Shown here piece by piece: positions 1-10,640 of a stretch of DNA of 64,000 nt (position 1 is its first letter; each line of letters starts with the position of its first letter). The stretch is from Marsupella aquatica (lineage: Eukaryota > Marchantiophyta): positions 9,114,001 to 9,178,000 of the forward strand of contig OZ316899.1 of the NCBI GenBank assembly GCA_973895155.1. Direction: 5' to 3'. The notes beneath the pieces were generated by a model. The model saw nothing but the letters and a program-made list of their open reading frames with translations, was not told the origin of the DNA and did not search any database. Both the position numbers and the translations under genes were made by a program.

Positions 1-457
1 CCAACGGGAAGTCCGTTGCAAGACTTCTTGGGTGCATTAAAAACCTCTCAAGGAGGGCTACGTCCTACTGAGATCAGATGGTTCTGGGAGCACCATGTAT
101 TCTTGAGGTTTGCGGGTGTTAGCTCACCCGCTTGCCAAATCCTGTCGAACAACAATCAAACCGCGTTCAGTCTCCCAAGGGAGCTTGCGTTGGGAAGGCA
201 AGGCCAAGTTGGCATGGAGGTTGAGTTCCAAGGGTGCTTGGCCCCCGTTGAGTTCCAAGGGTGCTTGCTTGCTAGAGTCGGGGCCGTTCTAGTCTTGACG
301 TGTTTGGGACAAGCTTGGGACAAGCTTTAGGACAAGCTACGCTATTTGGGCCATGAGCATGTCCTGGGGTTAGGGCGATCAGTTGATGATGGATAGGTAC
401 GAGGGGGAACCCGGGCCGCGCCCAATGAAGGAGCTATTCTAGACGAACAGTGGATGT

Positions 458-1303
458 TGTCGTGAGGACTTAAAGTTAGGGGCTCCTCATGCAAACTACG
501 CATTTATGGGTGATATTGGGACAGGCGACAAGCACTTTTCAGAGAAAACTCACACTCCTTTATTTTTTTACTTTTCTCACAAAAGTTACAATGGGTGCCC
601 TCGAGTAAGCTTGCCCACAAGAGTTTGGTAGCTGGCCCTACGACGGGCCGCTACCTCTAACTTGTCAAGCTGAACTCCTCAAGTGACTATCTACTCAAAA
701 TCTGACGGAAAAACTCTCCTCCTTAGCTCACAAAACCAAAATTTGACTAGCTACTCCACTAGTCTAAAACAGCTCTCACGGAACTCGGGCCTGGACCAAC
801 GAGGCTCCAAACTCGAGAAATCCCGGCCTGGATCAACGAGGCTCCAAACTTGAGAAATCCCCGCCTGGATCGACGAGGCTCCAAACTTGAGAAATCCCCG
901 CCTGGATCGAAAACTCCACACCTGGATCCAACACCTGCACAAAACTCCAAAACCGCCGCACAATAGTCGAGTTCCGCAGAATGGAGCGGAACTCAGAGAA
1001 CAAAACTCAATAGATCTCAATAGACAACCGCCAACCTCAATGAGCCGAGACTCAAGTCTTAAGTAGCATTGGAAACCCAACCATCTAGCCTGAGCCAGCT
1101 GCCATCAGCGAGGCTCATCCAAACTCCAAGCCTGGTGATCACCCAAACACCAAACCTGGTGACGACGAGTCACCCAATCACCAAACCTCAATCCATCCAA
1201 CCAAGCAACCCCTCCGAGTCAGCATGCACGCAACCCAACCGGGAGGCCTCGCCCATCATCCCCTATAAAAGCCATTCCTGAGCCAAAATCTTTCGGCATG
1301 ACA
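458..1303 (-). mobile_element. Solo LTR of a gypsy family, flanked by 4-bp TSD ATGT
   Basis: This block is the reverse complement of the 3' LTR at 31467-32317 (846 versus 851 bp), starting TGTCGTGAGGACTT and ending GGCATGACA. ATGT flanks it at 454-457 and 1304-1307, and removing it rejoins the surrounding LTR-like repeat. No internal gypsy domain accompanies it, so it is a solo LTR, presumably left by LTR-LTR recombination. Confidence 0.85.
801..911. repeat. Three tandem 37-bp units inside the solo LTR
   Basis: Units start at 801, 838 and 875 with GAGGCTCCAAACT and each contains GAGAAATCC and GCCTGGATC. Degenerate partial units flank them. The related LTR at 31467-32317 holds a similar array around 31850-31990, so the array is a feature of the LTR family. 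Confidence 0.75.
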
Positions 1304-1640
1304 ATGTTGGTTCTGGTTTCGGCTTATGGCATCGGGAGGACCTATCGCTGACCTATTTACCAACGTCCGTTGAGTTTGAGTTAGGATGCTAGACTTGGCG
1401 AGTTCTAGATCCTGAAAGGTTACTTACCGAGGTGCTTGGTTGCTTGTGCAGACAGTGAGGACCGTTGAGTAACTGTCAGGTTGGAGAGCAAGTGCGGCCG
1501 CTGACGGTGCAAGGGGCACTAGGTTGCTTGCTTGAGGTATTTTGTGGAGGAGTTTGGGCACCAGGGGCACTTAGGTGTGAGTGCTGGGATTGGTGAGGGC
1601 ACTGGGTGGCAAGGTCCACCACTCCGTCCAATGTAAGGCA

Positions 1641-1667
1641 GATTAGAGTCTTCTTAGGATTTACAGG
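1641..1667 (+). pseudogene. Gypsy RT remnant, left piece
   Basis: The frame reads NVRQIRVFLGFTG and ends in the TSD ACAGG. It continues in frame at 6381 once the inserted element 1668-6375 and one TSD copy are removed, giving the R-x-FLG-x-TG-[FY]-YRR block typical of gypsy reverse transcriptase. It starts almost directly after the LTR-like repeat, so gag, protease and most of RT were deleted earlier. Confidence 0.75.
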
Positions 1668-2025
1668 TGTGACGCCGCCGGTACGGCGGTTAATGAGTGA
1701 TTCAGTCTAACTGCGCTCGGCACGCGCGTTAGGTGGGTCTTAGGCCGCTATTATTAGCATAACGACAGTATTTAGGTAATCATTAGGGGTAGGACATCAT
1801 TAGGCAATAAGGGGGACTTCAGGTTCGGGCTGGCGGCGGGTCGCTATTCGCACACCCGGGTTACGAGCGTGGAGGGGCCCCTCCCTCGGGTCCGTATAAC
1901 GAACTTAAGGAAGCGGCCACTGACGCACGCTGACTCAGACCGGCGGAGTGGCCGGTACACCACAAGCGTGAGCGGTTCAACCTATGGGCGTCGAGGAGAC
2001 GTCGGGGATCGACAAGCCCTCAAAG

Positions 2026-2034
2026 TATAAAAGG
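2026..2034 (+). promoter_or_regulatory. TATA box of the family 1 element
   Basis: TATAAAAGG lies about 100 bp upstream of the first ATG of the gag-like ORF (2134), a normal distance for a TATA-directed start near 2055-2065. The segment upstream to 1668 has no ORF and would be promoter and leader. Confidence 0.55.
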
Positions 2035-2133
2035 GGAGCCAACCCTTTGTAGTGCACCAGTCCATCAGTCCGCGCGCCAGCTTCGACCCCAGCTCTCTCG
2101 TTCTCTCTAGGTCGCCACTACTATCTCCTCTGA

Positions 2134-5100
2134 ATGTCGCACACGATCCTCTCCAGCTCGGCCATTCGATTCTGGACGCAGTTCCTATCTACCGGAAGGC
2201 ACTTGGCCGATTCATTGAAACACGCCAACCCGCGCCGATACGAGATCGAACGCGAATACGAGAGAGCCATCCGCCTAGCAGGACGACACCACTACGTCCT
2301 TAACTTTGACTACCCGTCTCAGAGCGAGCTTTACCGACCAGCTGAGGTATCTGGGTACTTCTTCAACGGAGACAAATATATCGGGTTCTGGGAAGCATTG
2401 CTTCGGCTTCCGGACGAGGTCTTCAATATCCCGGGTACAATCGACCTGCAGCGACATCACTTCGACCACATCCCTGCCCAGGTTCGGGCTGTCATTAACG
2501 GCGAGTCCAGTACCAACCGTTCGACAAGGGCGTTCGCACTCGCTTCGGAGAACTTCTACCAGCACCTGCAGAGCTTCATGGGAACTCGGCCATCAACCAA
2601 CATGACCAACTCAGCCGGACCTGTACCCGTACCCGTACCCGTGCCCATGCAACCCCAGCCTCAACTTCAGCTTGTCTGCTTCGGCAGCCTTTGGATCTGG
2701 TATCGTTCTTCGTGCCCGGGGTTTAATCTTCCCCTCCTTCTTCACTCGTCTCTTCTTCTTTTTGCTCCGGCTTTCGCTCTCCAAGTCACTTCCTGATGAA
2801 CTGGAGGTAGAGGATCCGATGCTTGAAGCTGAATCCGAACTGGATTCCGTCTCGGAGCTGGACGAGGTCGAACGATGTTTCTTCTTCTTCTTGCGTTTCT
2901 TCTTCCTCTCGTCGTCCGATTCGGAGTCACTGTCACTGAAGGTTTCGTACTTACCCTTCCTGCGGCGTGCTCGCTGGCTCCGCCGGGAGTTATAGGTGGA
3001 CTCCCGGTAAGTTTCGGCGCACGCTATGGCCGCCTGCATTGAAATTGGATTATTCTGGCGTACCCAAAATTGCATATTCGTGGGCAAACCATGAAGGAAC
3101 CATGTAAGCTGGAGCGCGTCTCCTGGCCTGGGCCGGATCTTGGCCGCAAGTTTCTGAAACTTCTGAATGAATTTCCGCAGGGACTCTTTTTTTCCCATGC
3201 GAAGCTGGCCAATCTTTAATAGAGAACGCTGTTCTGATCCAATGGCACGAAACTCCTGCAGCAATGCAGCTTGGAATTGTGCCCAGGTAGTCCCGGGTGG
3301 TAACAAGTTGTACCATGGACGAGCTTCTCCCCGCATCACTCCCGGAAGGACGGTTAGCTTAATGGCGTCTTCCCCATTAGCTTTAGCAGTGGCTTCAAAC
3401 TCATCCAACCATTCATCCGGATCATCCCCATGACGCCCTTTGAAAGGTTGATAATGAAATCGCGATCGTTGCGATATTTGTGGAGGCGCCTGAGCAGCGC
3501 GGGCCACCGGTGGAGCGGCTGCCATAGGTGGTGGTGGTGGTGGTGGTGGTGGTGGAACCGCAGTAGGGCCGGTCGAACCGGACCCCGAAGATCCCGGGGG
3601 TATGTTCATACGTCGGGACGATTGCGAGTCCTCCGAGCCCGACGAGTCGGAGCTTGTTGTGGTTGCACTTTCTCGTTGGCTGGTCAATCTCCTCAAGTAA
3701 GCTGCTTGAGAACGAGTGACGGGCATTTACTCATATAAATGCAATGGTTAGTCCTGATGTATCCTGCCTAGGTGAATACGCACATGTCTCCCCTCTACGA
3801 TATGTAGAGTGCCCCCTCCATCTAGCGCCAAAACAAAGGCTATGTCACGTCGTAGGCTTCGGCCTTAACTCAGACTTCAGCTTCAGCCTCAGCCGCAGCC
3901 TAGCCAAACCCCACCACCTATCACCCAGCCAGCACAGGTATGCTCTGTCATCAACGCTGTAGATCTTAGCGATGACGACGAGGCTACCCCACCCTTGACC
4001 AGGCGGCCCAGAGGAACAAGCGCGCGGGGGGCCAAGTACCAATCTTCAAGTTTTCCCTCAGAGGGATCAGTAGACAACGGGTTCGTGATGAGGACCTGCC
4101 TCATGCCCGAGATAGCTGAGCGGCTGGAGTTCCAGAGGTACGCTCTCCACATGATGGAACCCCGGGGGGAGATCTCCGCCGCCCAGGTTATCCAGGTCGA
4201 GAACTATCGACCTAGGAAATGGGCGTCGTACTTCGCTAAGAAATTCCATGAAGAGATGGAGCGGCGAAGGAAGACGCTGTACATTGGCGGGAAGGCGTAT
4301 TTCGCTAGCCATATCGAAATCATTCTTGAGTGGTACGCCCGGTTTGATCGACAAACCCTTCCCCGCATCAACGTTACAAAGCTGGTCCCAGCTAGGTGGG
4401 TTTTTCCGGCATTGGAGAGACGGCCCCAACCCGAGGCCCGAAGTCCAGTGGACACGCCAGCTTCACCCACCCCACCTCCACAAATAGCTGTAATCGTAAC
4501 CGAGGAGGCACCGGAGGGGTCGGTCGTTGCAACCGTTGATGCGACCCAACTAGCCGGGCTAAGTACAGAAGTTGGTACGGCAGAGGTCTTACCCGAACCC
4601 GGGTCTCCCAAGGACCCGCCGGTGGCAATTCCGGAGAACCGGACATCGCTGCAGGAGGACACTCCAGCCCCTTCCAACGTTATGTCCCCAGGGCTGGACG
4701 TCACTGCCCAGGCCCCTGCGCGTGTTGATGTCTGCCCGTGCCCAAATCCGGACAGGCACAACTTGGACCACCCGGAACTCTTCGTACAGGGTACGTTTCT
4801 GAACGGGCTTCTGGGAGATTTCTCTCATCAAATTGCCCGGGATACCAGGGAGTTCATGGCCCGGAAGGTAGCCTGTTTCTTCAATCAGGAGTTGGTTGTC
4901 GCCGTAAAGGCAGGTCGGGCCCAGTCAGAGGCCCTTCAGAGGATAGAGCGGTACCGGGTGGAGTCCGTGTACCTAAAGAACGAAGTGGCGGCTCAAGAGG
5001 CTGAGCTTCTGCAACTACGACCCAAGGTTGCAGCCACCGATGAGTTGTTAGCAAAGGCGTACGCTCTTACCGCCCTAGCCGAACAGGCCAAAGCTGGGAA

Positions 5101-5476
5101 CGAGGCCGAGATTACACGACTCCGGAATCAGATTGACAGTTTGAAGAAACAAGCTGTCACCTGGCAGAAAGACCTGGAGGAGGCCGAGGAGCGAGCCCAG
5201 CGGGACGCGACGGAGATAGCCATGCTGCAGGCCGAGATGGCGCGGCTCCAAACCGAGGCCGAGAAGCAGGACCAGCTGGCGAGTAAACTGACGAGCGACG
5301 CCCAGCAGCTGGAGGAGGCATGTCAGGAGGCAGCAGAGGAGACGAACGCGGCGAGGCGAGAGAACGAATCTCTGCTGGACCAGGTCCAGCTCCTCAAAGC
5401 GGACAATGACAGGCTTCGAAGGCAGCGGGATGGCCGTTCCCATTCGGGCGGCTCTGGCAAGCGTGCCAGGCATTAG
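2134..5476 (+). pseudogene. Coiled-coil gag-like protein of family 1, split by an antisense gag fragment
   Basis: The N-terminal part (2134 to about 2673) encodes a soluble, charged domain with PV and PQ repeats at its end. The C-terminal part (about 3884-5476) resumes with PQ-rich sequence, an acidic DLSDDDEA patch, a basic stretch, a globular segment (RKWASYFAKKFHEEMERR) and about 200 residues of heptad coiled coil. The two parts are in the same frame only if 1210 bp between direct repeats CTTCAGCTT (2665 and 3875) are removed, leaving about 710 codons. No zinc knuckle, protease or RT is present. The layout resembles the family 2 ORF (12325, 55354), so a gag-like, particle-forming or RNA-binding role is plausible but unproven. 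Confidence 0.6.
2674..3874 (-). pseudogene. Inserted gypsy leader and gag fragment (antisense)
   Basis: On the minus strand, an ATG at 3726 opens a gag protein starting MPVTRSQA. It has poly-Pro, then a retrotransposon gag domain (PFKGRHGDDPDEWLDEFEA, RGEARPWYN, LLQEFRAIG), then Ser/Asp- and Lys-rich tracts. It is clearly related to the gag at 44825-46670. Upstream, 3811-3830 reads as a diverged PBS-like leader (TGGCGCTAGATGG). Near 3840-3874 is a copy of the last 40 bp of family 1, which also ends at 6375. Zinc knuckles, protease and RT are absent. The antisense ORF runs past 2674 into the host PV-repeat, which is not real gag. Confidence 0.7.
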
Positions 5477-6141
5477 CGGCGGAGTAGGAATAGATTAGGA
5501 TTAGGATTGGCTTAGTCAGGCTCTTGGGACAGGCACCTGCCTTAGGTACAGCAGCGCTGCCCTGCTGTCCAGCCTGCGTAGATTAGGATCTTCTAATAAG
5601 ACACAGCCGTTTTCCGGCCTGACTGTCAGCTTAGTTAGGACCTTAGTCAGCGAATCTTCGGTGAGAGGACACCCCGTTCCTCGGCTCTTAGTATTTAGTG
5701 CACCCCTCGGTAGAGGCAAGGGGGGGGTTTTTAGTTTCAGAGTCGGACATCCGCGGGACATGCGGGGAGTCCCGACCTCTGGGAATGACAGAGTACCAAG
5801 GGGAGGGGGTAGGACTAAGCTCGCCGGGCGAGTGCGGAGCCGGGCTCCGTTGTAGTGTGCACCCTCGGCCTTGAACCTGTGCATTCCAGGGCTGTCGTGT
5901 CAACTAAGTGTACGCATATGTTCCCTTTGTAGTAAAATCCTTTCCCATCATTTTTCCTTCGTGTAAATCGAGATTGTATGCATGTGTGCGCATATTGTGT
6001 GGGTTTCTCGTATATGGGTGGCAGCGCCGGGCCGAACGCACTACCCGAGACGTGCACAGGGTGCAGCCTACGGGTAAGTGGTTGCGAGCACGGGTTGAGG
6101 ACCTGTATCATCGAATTCGGATCGAAGGCGGACAGCACAAA
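5477..6141 (+). other. Non-coding 3' region of family 1
   Basis: No convincing coding region is seen on either strand. It contains GATTAGGATTAGGATTGG repeats just after the stop codon and a polyguanine run near 5720. It leads into the hairpin module at 6142-6220. Confidence 0.5.
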
Positions 6142-6220
6142 GGCTTAGAAGCCCTTAAGCCGGGGTCGATCCTGCTATCGACTAAGGTACGTTCCGGCGG
6201 CGGAACACAAACCATACCTA
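6142..6220 (+). ncRNA. Two-hairpin 3' RNA module, family 1 copy
   Basis: Hairpin 1 is GGCTTA/TAAGCC (6142-6161). Hairpin 2 is GTTCCG-GCGG-CGGAAC (6191-6206). A conserved tail AAACCATACCTA follows (6209-6220). Families 2 and 3 carry the same arrangement. There the outermost pair of hairpin 2 is A-T instead of G-C, a compensatory change that supports a folded RNA. It lies 155-234 nt from the element end. Function is unknown; packaging, priming or 3'-end formation are guesses. Confidence 0.6.
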
Positions 6221-6380
6221 GGATGTGTCCGTATTTAGCAGTATGCGCACTTAGCGCTAGTTTACGAGAATAAGGTGCATTACGTGCTTCCCTTCCTGCC
6301 CGAACCCTCAGATTTACGAGGGATGTGCCCGTCTAAGCTGAAGTCTGAGTTAAGGCCGAAGCCTACGATGTGACAACAGG

Positions 6381-6690
6381 GTTCTATCGGAGATACATAA
6401 AAGACTATGCGAGGATTGTGAGGCCCCTAAACGCGCTAATGATGAAAAACAAAGTGTTTGTGTTGACACAGGATTGTGAGTTAGCATTCCTAGAACTCAA
6501 GCGGCTAATGATAACACCGCCAATTCTAAAGTAACGTGAGATGGGGAAGCCATTCAAGATTTGGACAAACGCAAGTGATTACGCCATTGGCACCTGTCTT
6601 CACCAAGATGGGTGTCCGATGGCTTTTGAGTCATGTAAGTTGGAAAATCATTGGATCACACCAAGTCGCAGAACTCGTCTACCTTAACAC
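6381..6690 (+). pseudogene. Gypsy RT/RNase H remnant, right piece
   Basis: The translation reads FYRRYIKDYARIVRPLNALM, then a connection segment, then an RNase H start (FKIWTNASDYAIG, where the first catalytic Asp would be the N of TNAS). There is a stop (TAA) before RNase H and decay after SCKLENHW. It continues the piece at 1641-1667. Nothing recognisable remains of RNase H after the first motif, or of integrase, before the LTR-like copy. Confidence 0.8.
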
Positions 6691-7174
6691 TTAGCTCCGG
6701 CGTTGCTGACTCCAATGCCAAGCTCCCTTACGGTCCAGGCCCGGATAGGCCATCCGGGGAGGACTTAGCATGGGGAGACTTGTGGGCAATGGGAAATGGC
6801 ACTGGCAAAGGCAAGGCGCCAAGCTAGTGTGACACACTAAGAACTTAGGCTAGCTTAGAGCTGGTTGGGTCAAGGGGAAACGGGTCGGACTCAAGGTCGA
6901 CCGTCCGGACCCCCAAACGGACTTTGAGTTCTGAGGGCTTGAGTGAGAGCTCCTCTTGGGCCCAAGGCCAATGGAGTTGACGCCATGGGCAACGGACGCT
7001 TGGGGCGCAAGTTATGGCCCGATCCGGGTTGGGCCAGTTGGGGGCCCCAAGCGGCAATGAGACCTGAGGGCCTAGGCATGAGCACCGGGCCGGCCCAATC
7101 ATAAAGGGCTAAGGCACTCTGCTTGCGAGTCGCGGCGATCGTAGGAAAATGCCAAATGGAAACGACGATAACTT
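6691..7174. other. Intergenic remnant between RT and LTR-like copy 2
   Basis: No coding region is supported. A TGTGACACACTAAG string at about 6828 could mark the start of the 3' LTR, but its counterpart in copy 1 lies outside the window. Confidence 0.35.
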
Positions 7175-7965
7175 CCCAATGAGAAGTCCGTTGGGGGACG
7201 CCTTGGGTGTGTTAGAAATCTCTCAAGAAGGACTACATCCTCTTGAGCTCAGCTGGGTCTGGTGTTGCCATAGGTTCTTGAGGTTTGTAGGTGTTATCTC
7301 GCCCGCTTGCCAGATCCTGTCGAAACAACGGCCAAGCCGCGTTCAGTCTCTCAAGGGAGCTTGCGTTAGGGAGGCAAGGCCAAGTAGGCATGGAGGTTGA
7401 GTTCCAAGGGAAGTTGGCCCCTAGACCATCACGGGGCAAGAACCGGGAGTTAGTTGTTGAAGTCGGGGTCATTTTGGTCCTGGCATGCACGGACAAGCTT
7501 GGGACAAGCTTAGGACAAGCTACCCTATTTGGGCCATGAGCATGTCCAGGGGCAAGGAGGTCAGTTGGTGATGGGTAGGTACGATGGGAACCCGAACTGC
7601 ACACAAGGAAGGAGCTATTCAGGACAAACAATGGGCGTCGATACTTGTTCTGGCTTATGGTATCGGGAGGACCTATCGCTGACCTACTTACCAATGTCTG
7701 TTGAGCTTGAGTTAGGATGCAAGACTTGGGAGATCTAAATCCTAAAGGGTTACTTACCAAGACGCTTGGTTGCTTGTGCAGGTGGTGAGGACCGTTGAGT
7801 AACGGTCGTGTTGGAGAGCAAGTGCGGCTTCGTATGGGAGGGGCTGCTGGTGGTGCAAAGGGCACTAAGTTGCCTGCTCAAGGTATTATGTGGAGGCATT
7901 CGGGCACTTAGGCGTGGGTGCTAGGATTGGTGAGGGCGCTGGGTGGCAAGGTCCACCACTCAAAT
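7175..7965 (+). repeat. LTR-like copy 2 of the decayed gypsy element
   Basis: It matches 1-457 plus 1304-1640 in order, without the solo LTR. Shared strings include AAGTCCGTTG, ATCGGGAGGACCTATCGCTGA and the terminal GCAAGGTCCACCACTC. Together with copy 1 it brackets the RT remnant and is read as the 3' LTR. The exact start is not determined. Confidence 0.6.
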
Positions 7966-8959
7966 CATACCAGACGACAATTGTGGAGAGCGATCAGCTT
8001 GTCACATTTGAGCATAATTTTTGGGATTTTGGGTAGATGTCCTTATGCTCTTGTCATTCTCTGCCGGTCATGAAACATCATTAATAGCGCCGCCATAAAT
8101 ATTGGAAAACTGTACCACACGACAATCTGGCAGAGCGAGCACCCTATCATTTTTGGGCAGAATATTGGGATTTCTATCTGGGATTTGTATATATCGGGTA
8201 GTTGTCCTTATTCTCTCGTCATTCTCTAGCAAGACGTGGATGGTTCCGAGGACAAATTCTGGCACGGGTTTGGGTCCAAGGTTTGCTTCTAGGCGCCCAA
8301 TCAACGGTCATGATACGACACGGGATTTCATTTGTGTCCTGTCATAACATAGAAGTTTTATGTTGTTTAAGATTTGTGAACTCCGTCACCTCACAACACA
8401 AGGTACTCTCTTAGAATATTTGTTTAGGACAATTATCTGTACGTCATTTCTTTCAGAAATTCTACTAAATAGGGGTACTATAATAGGATATTTGATTTCA
8501 AAGAGGAATTAGACCTCATTTCTTCCAAAAGTGCCTCTAATTGTAGATCTATAATGGGATAATTGGACTTCATTTCTTCTTAATTGAGGACAATTGGGGG
8601 TCCTCTCATGGGTTATGTTTTGGTATTTAGGAATTGGAATTTAATTGTAATAAAAGTTATCAGCTGGGGGTTCCCTTGATGTGATATTACATGGATAATG
8701 CAAATTGGTGATTTGTACCCTGTTGGGAATGAACAATTGGACTTTGCTTCTCTCTTAGAATGAAGCATTGAACAATAGTGGGTCCTTTCCTCATTCTCTC
8801 CTTACTTCTTGTGGGACTTTTTGTCATAAATGCATATGATTGTGATAATTCCATGACTTTTGGGAGATGTTTAGATATAAGTGGATGCTCTACACAAGGC
8901 TTGCCTAGCCATCAAACCACGTTATGTTTCTAGCTGATGAACCGTATTCCTTACTCATT
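7966..8959. other. Left non-coding part of the large DNA transposon, with a diverged tandem duplication
   Basis: No gene is seen. About 7970-8068 and 8107-8230 are diverged copies of one block, sharing ACGACAAT, AGAGCGA, TTGGGATTT, GTCCTTATKCTCT and GTCATTCTCT. The rest is AT-rich with short repeats of TCATTTCTTC. It may be subterminal sequence of the transposon whose genes lie at 8965-12207 and 33199-40300; I could not find a terminal inverted repeat. Confidence 0.35.
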
Positions 8960-9340
8960 CTACAAAAGCCTTGTGTTGAGGGATATTGACATGCATGTTT
9001 TATTCGATCTGTTGACCGTAGCGGCAAACAAGTTCAGAACTTGTCGTTGTTGCTCTTTTGCTGTCGGTGAATGAATCCCATCTTGTCTCCACGCGACAAT
9101 CGTGTCAAAGTTATTGTCAAACTTGAATTGGTCCACAATATGTTTTCCCTTGGGGATCGAGTTCATCCTTCTTGAACGATGAACCGGTTGCGGATGGGAC
9201 GGTTTTCAGCATTACTCCCTTGCACTCTTGCCACTACATTATGATTGGGGACCATCAAATCAGTGTTTCTATTCAGGATGCATTCTTCCACCTTGTTGAG
9301 TTGCCTTATCCAAATGCGGGGTATTTACAAAAGACAGGAA
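8960..9340 (-). pseudogene. Unassigned minus-strand coding fragment
   Basis: Two overlapping minus-strand frames read like protein. The first (about 9340-9180) includes IPRIWIRQLNKVEEC and ENRPIRNRFIVQEG. The second (9166-8960) includes KGKHIVDQFKFDNNFDTIVAW. A single frameshift near 9175 would join them. I recognise no domain. It lies downstream of the methyltransferase-like gene on the same strand and may be another gene or exon of the same transposon. Confidence 0.35.
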
Positions 9341-9552
9341 CCAGGAAACAATAACAAGAAACAGTTACTGTTACCAGGAGAAATGGAGAAAAAAACCTGA
9401 AAGATTGGACCAATGTTTTTAAAAGGTTTACAAAAAACCAAAATTAAACCCCATTTTCAGTCATTTTCATTAACATCGTCCAATTGTGGGGGAATTTCCC
9501 GTCGGGTAGTGGTCAAAAGCAAAAAGGTGTTGCCAAAATTTGCGATGATTAA

Positions 9553-10060
9553 TAGCACCCAGCGCTAGTATGCCTGAAGGAAGGGGAAGTTTTAGGTAAT
9601 CCTAAAATTAGGCAAAAGTTGGCAAATCTACGTAACCTCAATCGAGAAGAGAACATACATTTTAAAATCAAGCGTTTCCAACCAATAGAGGCCACGATAC
9701 ACGTTGAACATTTCCAACGATGGGCGCTAGCTTAAATCTCAGACTCTAGAAATCAATATGTAACATATGACCTTATTTACATGATCCATAGATATTTTTA
9801 ACATATAGTACAACCAAAAAACAAACACGGCATACAATGAACATAAGCAGCGCTCGGCGCTAGCTCAAATCTTGGAATCAAGAAATCATCATGTAACCTC
9901 AAGCGATAAGAGAACCAGAGATGGGAAATGAAGCCGATCCAAAACTGTAATCTTTATTTCCAAAATGGGCCAAACATATAACCGGAATTACATGAACCAT
10001 AGATCATACAAAAAACAAAGCCCACGGGATACGATGAAAATAAGCAACGCTTGGCGCTAG
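9553..10060. repeat. Dispersed GCGCC/GGCGC palindromic motifs, left cluster
   Basis: Imperfect palindromes related to TAGCGCCAGGCGCTA occur at 9553-9567, 9722-9730, 9849-9863 and 10046-10060, with another at 10925-10936. The same motif recurs at 36432-36823 and 39221-39235 in the right half of the same DNA transposon. All lie outside the coding segments. Dispersed motifs in DNA transposons often bind transposase, but that is inference here. Confidence 0.6.
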
Positions 10061-10199
10061 CTTAAATCTTGCTCTCTAAAAAGAAAATCGTATCCAATCC
10101 AAAAAAGTTGAAGCTTCTGCCACTCGAAGCACCTCCGGCTCAAACACCTTTAGCTCTGCAATTGGCAGTCATTGTCAACGCCTGCCCTGGCCTGTTTGT

Positions 10200-10640
10200 G
10201 GTTTTGCTTGAACCCTAGACCCTTGAGCTACACATAAGAGGTCAAGGGATGCCGATGCTCAGCATATTGATTACCGGGGTCCGGAACATTTGTATCTAGG
10301 AAGTCAACGTGTCCCAATCGCTCTTGCACTCGACGTTCAATAGGATGCTGACCATCAACAAGAATGACTTCATGAAATGAGAACCAATCAGCAAATGCGT
10401 GCGGAGTGTCCCGGTTGTCAGTCCACAGTATTTTTCTCTCCCTTCGACTAATCGCCTCATTGTAAGGAAGAGCAAAACGATTCCGAAAAGTTGAGGTCTC
10501 GGTGGAAGTGTCGGCACAAACTGACTCAAAGGAGCTAAAGTGACTCTCCTCCGGTCAAACTCTAGAAGGACCGAAAAGGCAAACATCTCCTCCAAAGACA
10601 TGAGTTCCTTCCTCTCCATCTGATGGGAACTGTTAAACAA
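10200..10640 (-). pseudogene. Unassigned minus-strand exon-like fragment
   Basis: A minus-strand frame stays open for more than 100 codons and reads ADTSTETSTFRNRFALPYNE, then KILWTDNRDTPHAFADWFS, then VILVDGQHPIERRVQERLG. The composition looks protein-like. No family is recognised. Position and strand fit a further exon or second gene next to the methyltransferase-like gene. Confidence 0.35.

Larger units (their letters stand above)
1..1640 (+). repeat. LTR-like copy 1 of a decayed gypsy element (cut by window edge)
   Basis: Positions 1-457 and 1304-1640 align by eye with about 7175-7965: the same succession of blocks, including the run ending in the GCAAGGTCCACCACTC string. The two halves are separated by a solo LTR of another family (458-1303). 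The repeat abuts a gypsy RT remnant (1641-1667), so it is best read as the 5' LTR of an old plus-strand gypsy element that has lost gag and protease. The left end lies outside the window. Short ORFs in it are not convincing genes. Confidence 0.6.
1668..6375 (+). mobile_element. LTR-less element, family 1 (TGTGACGCC...GTGACA, TSD ACAGG)
   Basis: The element begins TGTGACGCC and ends GATGTGACA. ACAGG occurs on both sides (1663-1667, 6376-6380), and excision restores a conserved gypsy RT block, so the boundaries are exact. It is 4708 bp including an internal insertion of about 1210 bp. It carries a TATA box, one long coiled-coil gag-like ORF and a non-coding 3' region of about 0.9 kb with a two-hairpin module (6142-6220). 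No terminal direct repeat is visible. Families 2 and 3 in this window have matching 5' ends. It could instead be a giant solo LTR containing an ORF, or a short-TIR DNA transposon. Confidence 0.8.

Noticed and set aside
751-1080. Overlapping minus-strand ORFs of 63-109 codons
   Set aside because: They read through 37-bp tandem repeats of a solo LTR; the protein repeats simply mirror the DNA repeats.
2611-2673. C-terminal GHGYGYGYRSG tail of the antisense gag
   Set aside because: It is the reverse complement of the host PV-repeat, outside the inserted gag fragment.
5516-6138. Overlapping ORFs on both strands in the family 1 3' region
   Set aside because: Length, composition and overlap fit chance ORFs in GC-rich non-coding sequence.
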